Translations under genes and position numbers: made by a program
Shown here: one piece after another, positions 6,345 to 8,363 of the stretch
Position numbering within the stretch: the first letter of the stretch is position 1
Layout of the letters: each line of letters opens with the position of its first letter
The notes under the pieces: model-generated
The model's input: the letters and a program-made list of their open reading frames with translations, nothing else
The model's database searches: none
What the model was told of the DNA's origin: nothing
Assembly: GCA_040380145.1 (NCBI GenBank)
Contig: JBEIJQ010000133.1
Coordinates: forward strand, 1-8,363
Length of the DNA: 8,363 nt
Direction: 5' to 3'
From: JBEIJQ01 sp040380145
GTDB lineage: Bacteria; Bacteroidota; Bacteroidia; Chitinophagales; Saprospiraceae

Positions 6345-7991
6345 ATGATCCGTTTGTTTTTACTCGCTTGCCTTTCCGCCACCGCATGGGTGGCCGGTGC
6401 GCAGAGCACCAACCAAAAGGTGTACGACCTTTTCCAAGCGAAATGCGTGACCTGCCACGACGGAAACGCGGCCAACAACGGCGGCCTCGACCTCACCGGG
6501 TCGGTCAGCCAAGTGTACAACCGCTTGTACAATCAAAATCCCACCAATGCACAGGCGCTGGCCATGGGGCAAAAATTGATTTTCCCCGGCCGGACCGACC
6601 GCAGCTCGATCTTCCGCCGCGTGAACAACAATTTTGAACCCACCGTGGCCCTGGAGCCCGGCGAAGGCGATCCCAACCACGCGCCCAACGCCCCCCAGCT
6701 CACGATCGAAGAAAAAGAACTCATCCGCCAGTGGATCCAGTTCGGTGCTCCCCAATCCGGCAATGTCAACGGCGAAGACCTGATCGACGACTACTACAAT
6801 GTGAACGGACAGCCGTCCTTCCCGAACGGCGCGCCCGCTCCGCCCGATCCGGCCGAAGGCTTCCAGATCAAGATGGGCCCCTTCTTCCTCGAGCCCAACG
6901 GCGAGATCGAATGGTTCCAAAAATTCCAGCTCAACCTGCCGGCCAATGTGGAAGTGGACCGCATCCAAACCTTTTTCTCCCCCTATTCGCACCACTTCAT
7001 CATGTACGATTTCGAAACGCCCGCCGATGCGGCCGGTGTTCCGGAAGGATACCGCTCCAGCGCCAACCACCAGAATATCAGCTTGGTCTATGCCATCCAA
7101 GAGCCCACCGACCTGCGCCTGCCGGAAAAAACGGCCTTCTATTGGCAGAACAACCGCGTGCTCGACCTCAATTCGCACTACATCAACTACGGCTCCAATA
7201 CCTTCGGCGCCGAGGTGTACGTCAATGTCTATACCAAGCCTTCCGGAACGGCCGTACAGGAAATGCAGACCTTGCTGATTCCGTACACCAACATGTACAT
7301 TCCCGCCAACGGCAACACCTACACTTTCCAACAGCCGGTTTCCTTCCCGGTCGGGCAGGTCTATCTGTGGGGCGTAATGGGCCATACTCACAAGTACGGC
7401 ACCGGCTACAAAGTGTTCCGTCGCAACGCCAACGGCTCCCGCGGACAGATCATCTACGACGCGGCCTGCTTCGACGGCGCGCCGGGCTGCCAGTCCCCCT
7501 TCTTCGACTACCAGCACATCCCGATGCGTTACTTCAACACGGTGACGCCCCTCAACATGAACAACGGATTCATCCACGAGGCCACCTACGCGAACACGGG
7601 CAACCAAGCCGTGACCTTCGGCACCACCTCCGCCGATGAGATGATGGTCGTCGTGGCGATGTACCTGCAAGATACCACCGGCCTGAATGTCCTCCTCGAT
7701 CCGGGCAACCCCGTGGGCATCGAAGAGGTGTCGCCGGAGAATCCGCTGGCCGAAACCCGTCTGTCGCCCAACCCGACCGCTGATTTCGCCCTGTTGGATC
7801 TCCCGATGTCGCTCCACCGCGGGCGCTTCACCATGTTCGACCCGATGGGCCGCCAAGTGCAGATCGCCGAGGCGGTCCGCGGCGCCCAATACCGCATCGA
7901 ACGCAACGGCCTCGCTCCCGGCATCTACTTCTGGCGCATCGAAGACGGCCACGGCCACTCGATCGGCGGCCGGGTAGTGTTCACGGATTGA
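6345..7991 (+). CDS. Secreted cytochrome c / copper monooxygenase (PHM/DBH-like) fusion with T9SS sorting domain
   Basis: A 548-residue exported protein. In order: a signal peptide (1-19, cleavage after AGA); a mono-heme cytochrome c domain with CVTCH (Cys34, Cys37, His38), ending near LIRQWIQFGAP; a two-domain type II copper, ascorbate-dependent monooxygenase-like module (about 170-445); and a type A T9SS tail (473-548: LSPNP, then FDPMGRQV and LAPGIYFWRI). Candidate copper ligands match the PHM pattern: His216-His217 and His278 for the first site; His347, His349 (GHTHK) and Met433 (DEMM) for the second. Such enzymes hydroxylate unactivated C-H bonds with O2 and two electrons. The fused heme could supply electrons (inference). 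The substrate is unknown. The usual Met-Pro-Pro distal heme ligand motif is absent. The frame is open from TTG 6261, but ATG 6345 puts the signal peptide at the N-terminus. It is a single-gene unit with its own promoter and terminator. The long antisense frame is a shadow. Confidence 0.88.
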   Translation: MIRLFLLACLSATAWVAGAQSTNQKVYDLFQAKCVTCHDGNAANNGGLDLTGSVSQVYNRLYNQNPTNAQALAMGQKLIFPGRTDRSSIFRRVNNNFEPTVALEPGEGDPNHAPNAPQLTIEEKELIRQWIQFGAPQSGNVNGEDLIDDYYNVNGQPSFPNGAPAPPDPAEGFQIKMGPFFLEPNGEIEWFQKFQLNLPANVEVDRIQTFFSPYSHHFIMYDFETPADAAGVPEGYRSSANHQNISLVYAIQEPTDLRLPEKTAFYWQNNRVLDLNSHYINYGSNTFGAEVYVNVYTKPSGTAVQEMQTLLIPYTNMYIPANGNTYTFQQPVSFPVGQVYLWGVMGHTHKYGTGYKVFRRNANGSRGQIIYDAACFDGAPGCQSPFFDYQHIPMRYFNTVTPLNMNNGFIHEATYANTGNQAVTFGTTSADEMMVVVAMYLQDTTGLNVLLDPGNPVGIEEVSPENPLAETRLSPNPTADFALLDLPMSLHRGRFTMFDPMGRQVQIAEAVRGAQYRIERNGLAPGIYFWRIEDGHGHSIGGRVVFTD

Positions 7992-8010
7992 ACCGTCGCC
8001 GATTTCCACG

Positions 8011-8045
8011 AAAAAGCCCCGCGCCAACTGGCGCGGGGCTTTTTT
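8011..8045. terminator. Rho-independent terminator, bidirectional
   Basis: The 10-bp GC stem GCCCCGCGCC (8016-8025) pairs with 8030-8039 around an AACT loop. It is flanked by five A on the left and six T on the right, which extend the stem and give a U-run on both strands. It starts 19 bp after the monooxygenase stop and would also stop leftward transcription from the right edge. Confidence 0.92.
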
Positions 8046-8234
8046 CGTTTATCGATCGGATCTTGACCGAAATCGGATTTTTGCCCCAAAGTTGTCGTTG
8101 GAAAAATTCCTAATGGCCGTCATTAACCCAAAATTGTCATTAGAGCCTTTTGATCTGCTCAATTTGGGTCTTTATAGGACTTTTTCAGCGGTAGCGTTTG
8201 GACGGTTCGCGAGGTGATTTGTTCCTTGTTGGGC

Positions 8235-8267
8235 TTTCTTTTTCTTTTTCTTCTTCCCAAAAAGAAA
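8235..8267. repeat. Pyrimidine/purine hairpin
   Basis: TTTCTTTTT occurs twice in overlap (8235-8243 and 8241-8249), and its exact reverse complement AAAAAGAAA follows at 8259-8267, leaving a loop of 15 or 9 nt. The low sequence complexity means this could be chance or a dispersed intergenic element. Confidence 0.45.
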
Positions 8268-8302
8268 CCAAAGTAAATCCCGATTAAATCCGGCGCCAGC
8301 GC

Positions 8303-8335
8303 GAGTCTTTTGTTCGCGGGCGCGAAAAAAAACTC
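8303..8335. repeat. Long imperfect hairpin
   Basis: GAGT/ACTC outer arms, a T4/A4 middle stem and an inner TTCGCG/CGCGAA stem with a two-base loop, interrupted by one mismatch (8307/8331) and one bulged G (8312). Fourteen base pairs form in 33 nt. The role is unknown; it may be part of a repeat that continues past the right edge. Confidence 0.5.
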
Positions 8336-8363
8336 GATTTGCGGGGCAGCGTTTGGGCCTCGG

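Larger units (their letters stand above)
8046..8363. other. Terminal region without a convincing gene
   Basis: No start-to-stop gene is visible. A minus-strand frame is open from the right edge to a TAA at 8172-8174. Its translation is dominated by a seven-lysine run and a second minus frame is open over the same stretch, so it reads as low-complexity repeat rather than a proven gene end. Three variants of GTCRTTR recur at 8094, 8119 and 8136. AGCGTTTGG occurs twice (near 8205 and near 8350). Two hairpins are listed separately. Confidence 0.5.

Noticed and set aside
6360..8027. 555-codon minus-strand frame
   Set aside because: It is antisense to the cytochrome/monooxygenase gene over nearly its whole length, runs into the terminator, and has a Val/Gly/His/Ala-rich composition typical of shadows of GC-rich genes.
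3091..8058. Recurrence of CGATCG (seven sites from about 3092 rightward, none in 1-3090)
   Set aside because: By rough count only modestly more than expected at this base composition. Sites are mixed between coding and intergenic DNA with no shared context.

Overview
The window looks like part of a GC-rich Bacteroidota chromosome, perhaps of the Saprospiria/Lewinella type (inference). The evidence is a C-terminal type IX secretion (T9SS) sorting domain, a perfect Bacteroidota -7 promoter box (TAnnTTTG), a FolE of the phylum's usual form, and repeats built from an AAATCCT unit. Real genes have GC-rich third positions, so many long spurious frames overlap them.

Left part (1-3120): a complete IS982-family insertion sequence (2-1017, 17-bp perfect terminal inverted repeats, DDE transposase on the minus strand) sits inside a large restriction-modification gene. 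Only the 3' part of that gene is in the window (1018-3120): the N6-adenine methyltransferase core, target-recognition region and C-terminal domain of a Type ISP (single-polypeptide) enzyme. The nuclease and helicase half should lie left of the window. The target-recognition segment (about 1861-2480) is strikingly AT-rich compared with both flanks, which suggests a swapped specificity module.

Middle (3121-5747): a repeat-rich spacer with a 19-nt palindrome, a GC hairpin, a 17-bp tandem duplication and inverted ends precedes folE (minus strand, GTP cyclohydrolase I). folE diverges from a CrtI/CrtISO-like FAD-dependent oxidoreductase (plus strand). Their 86-bp shared upstream region holds a perfect 14-bp palindrome. 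The oxidoreductase converges, with a 7-bp gap, on a 55-residue cysteine-containing lipoprotein on the minus strand.

Right part (5748-8363): a spacer of about 470 bp, ending very AT-rich, leads to a strong promoter and a 548-residue secreted protein. That protein joins a signal peptide, a mono-heme cytochrome c domain, a two-copper PHM/DBH-like monooxygenase module and a T9SS tail. A strong bidirectional terminator follows. The last 318 bp hold no convincing gene, only hairpins and low-complexity sequence. I see no tRNA, rRNA or CRISPR array. The most notable items are the IS-split Type ISP gene with its mosaic recognition domain and the secreted heme-copper fusion protein.
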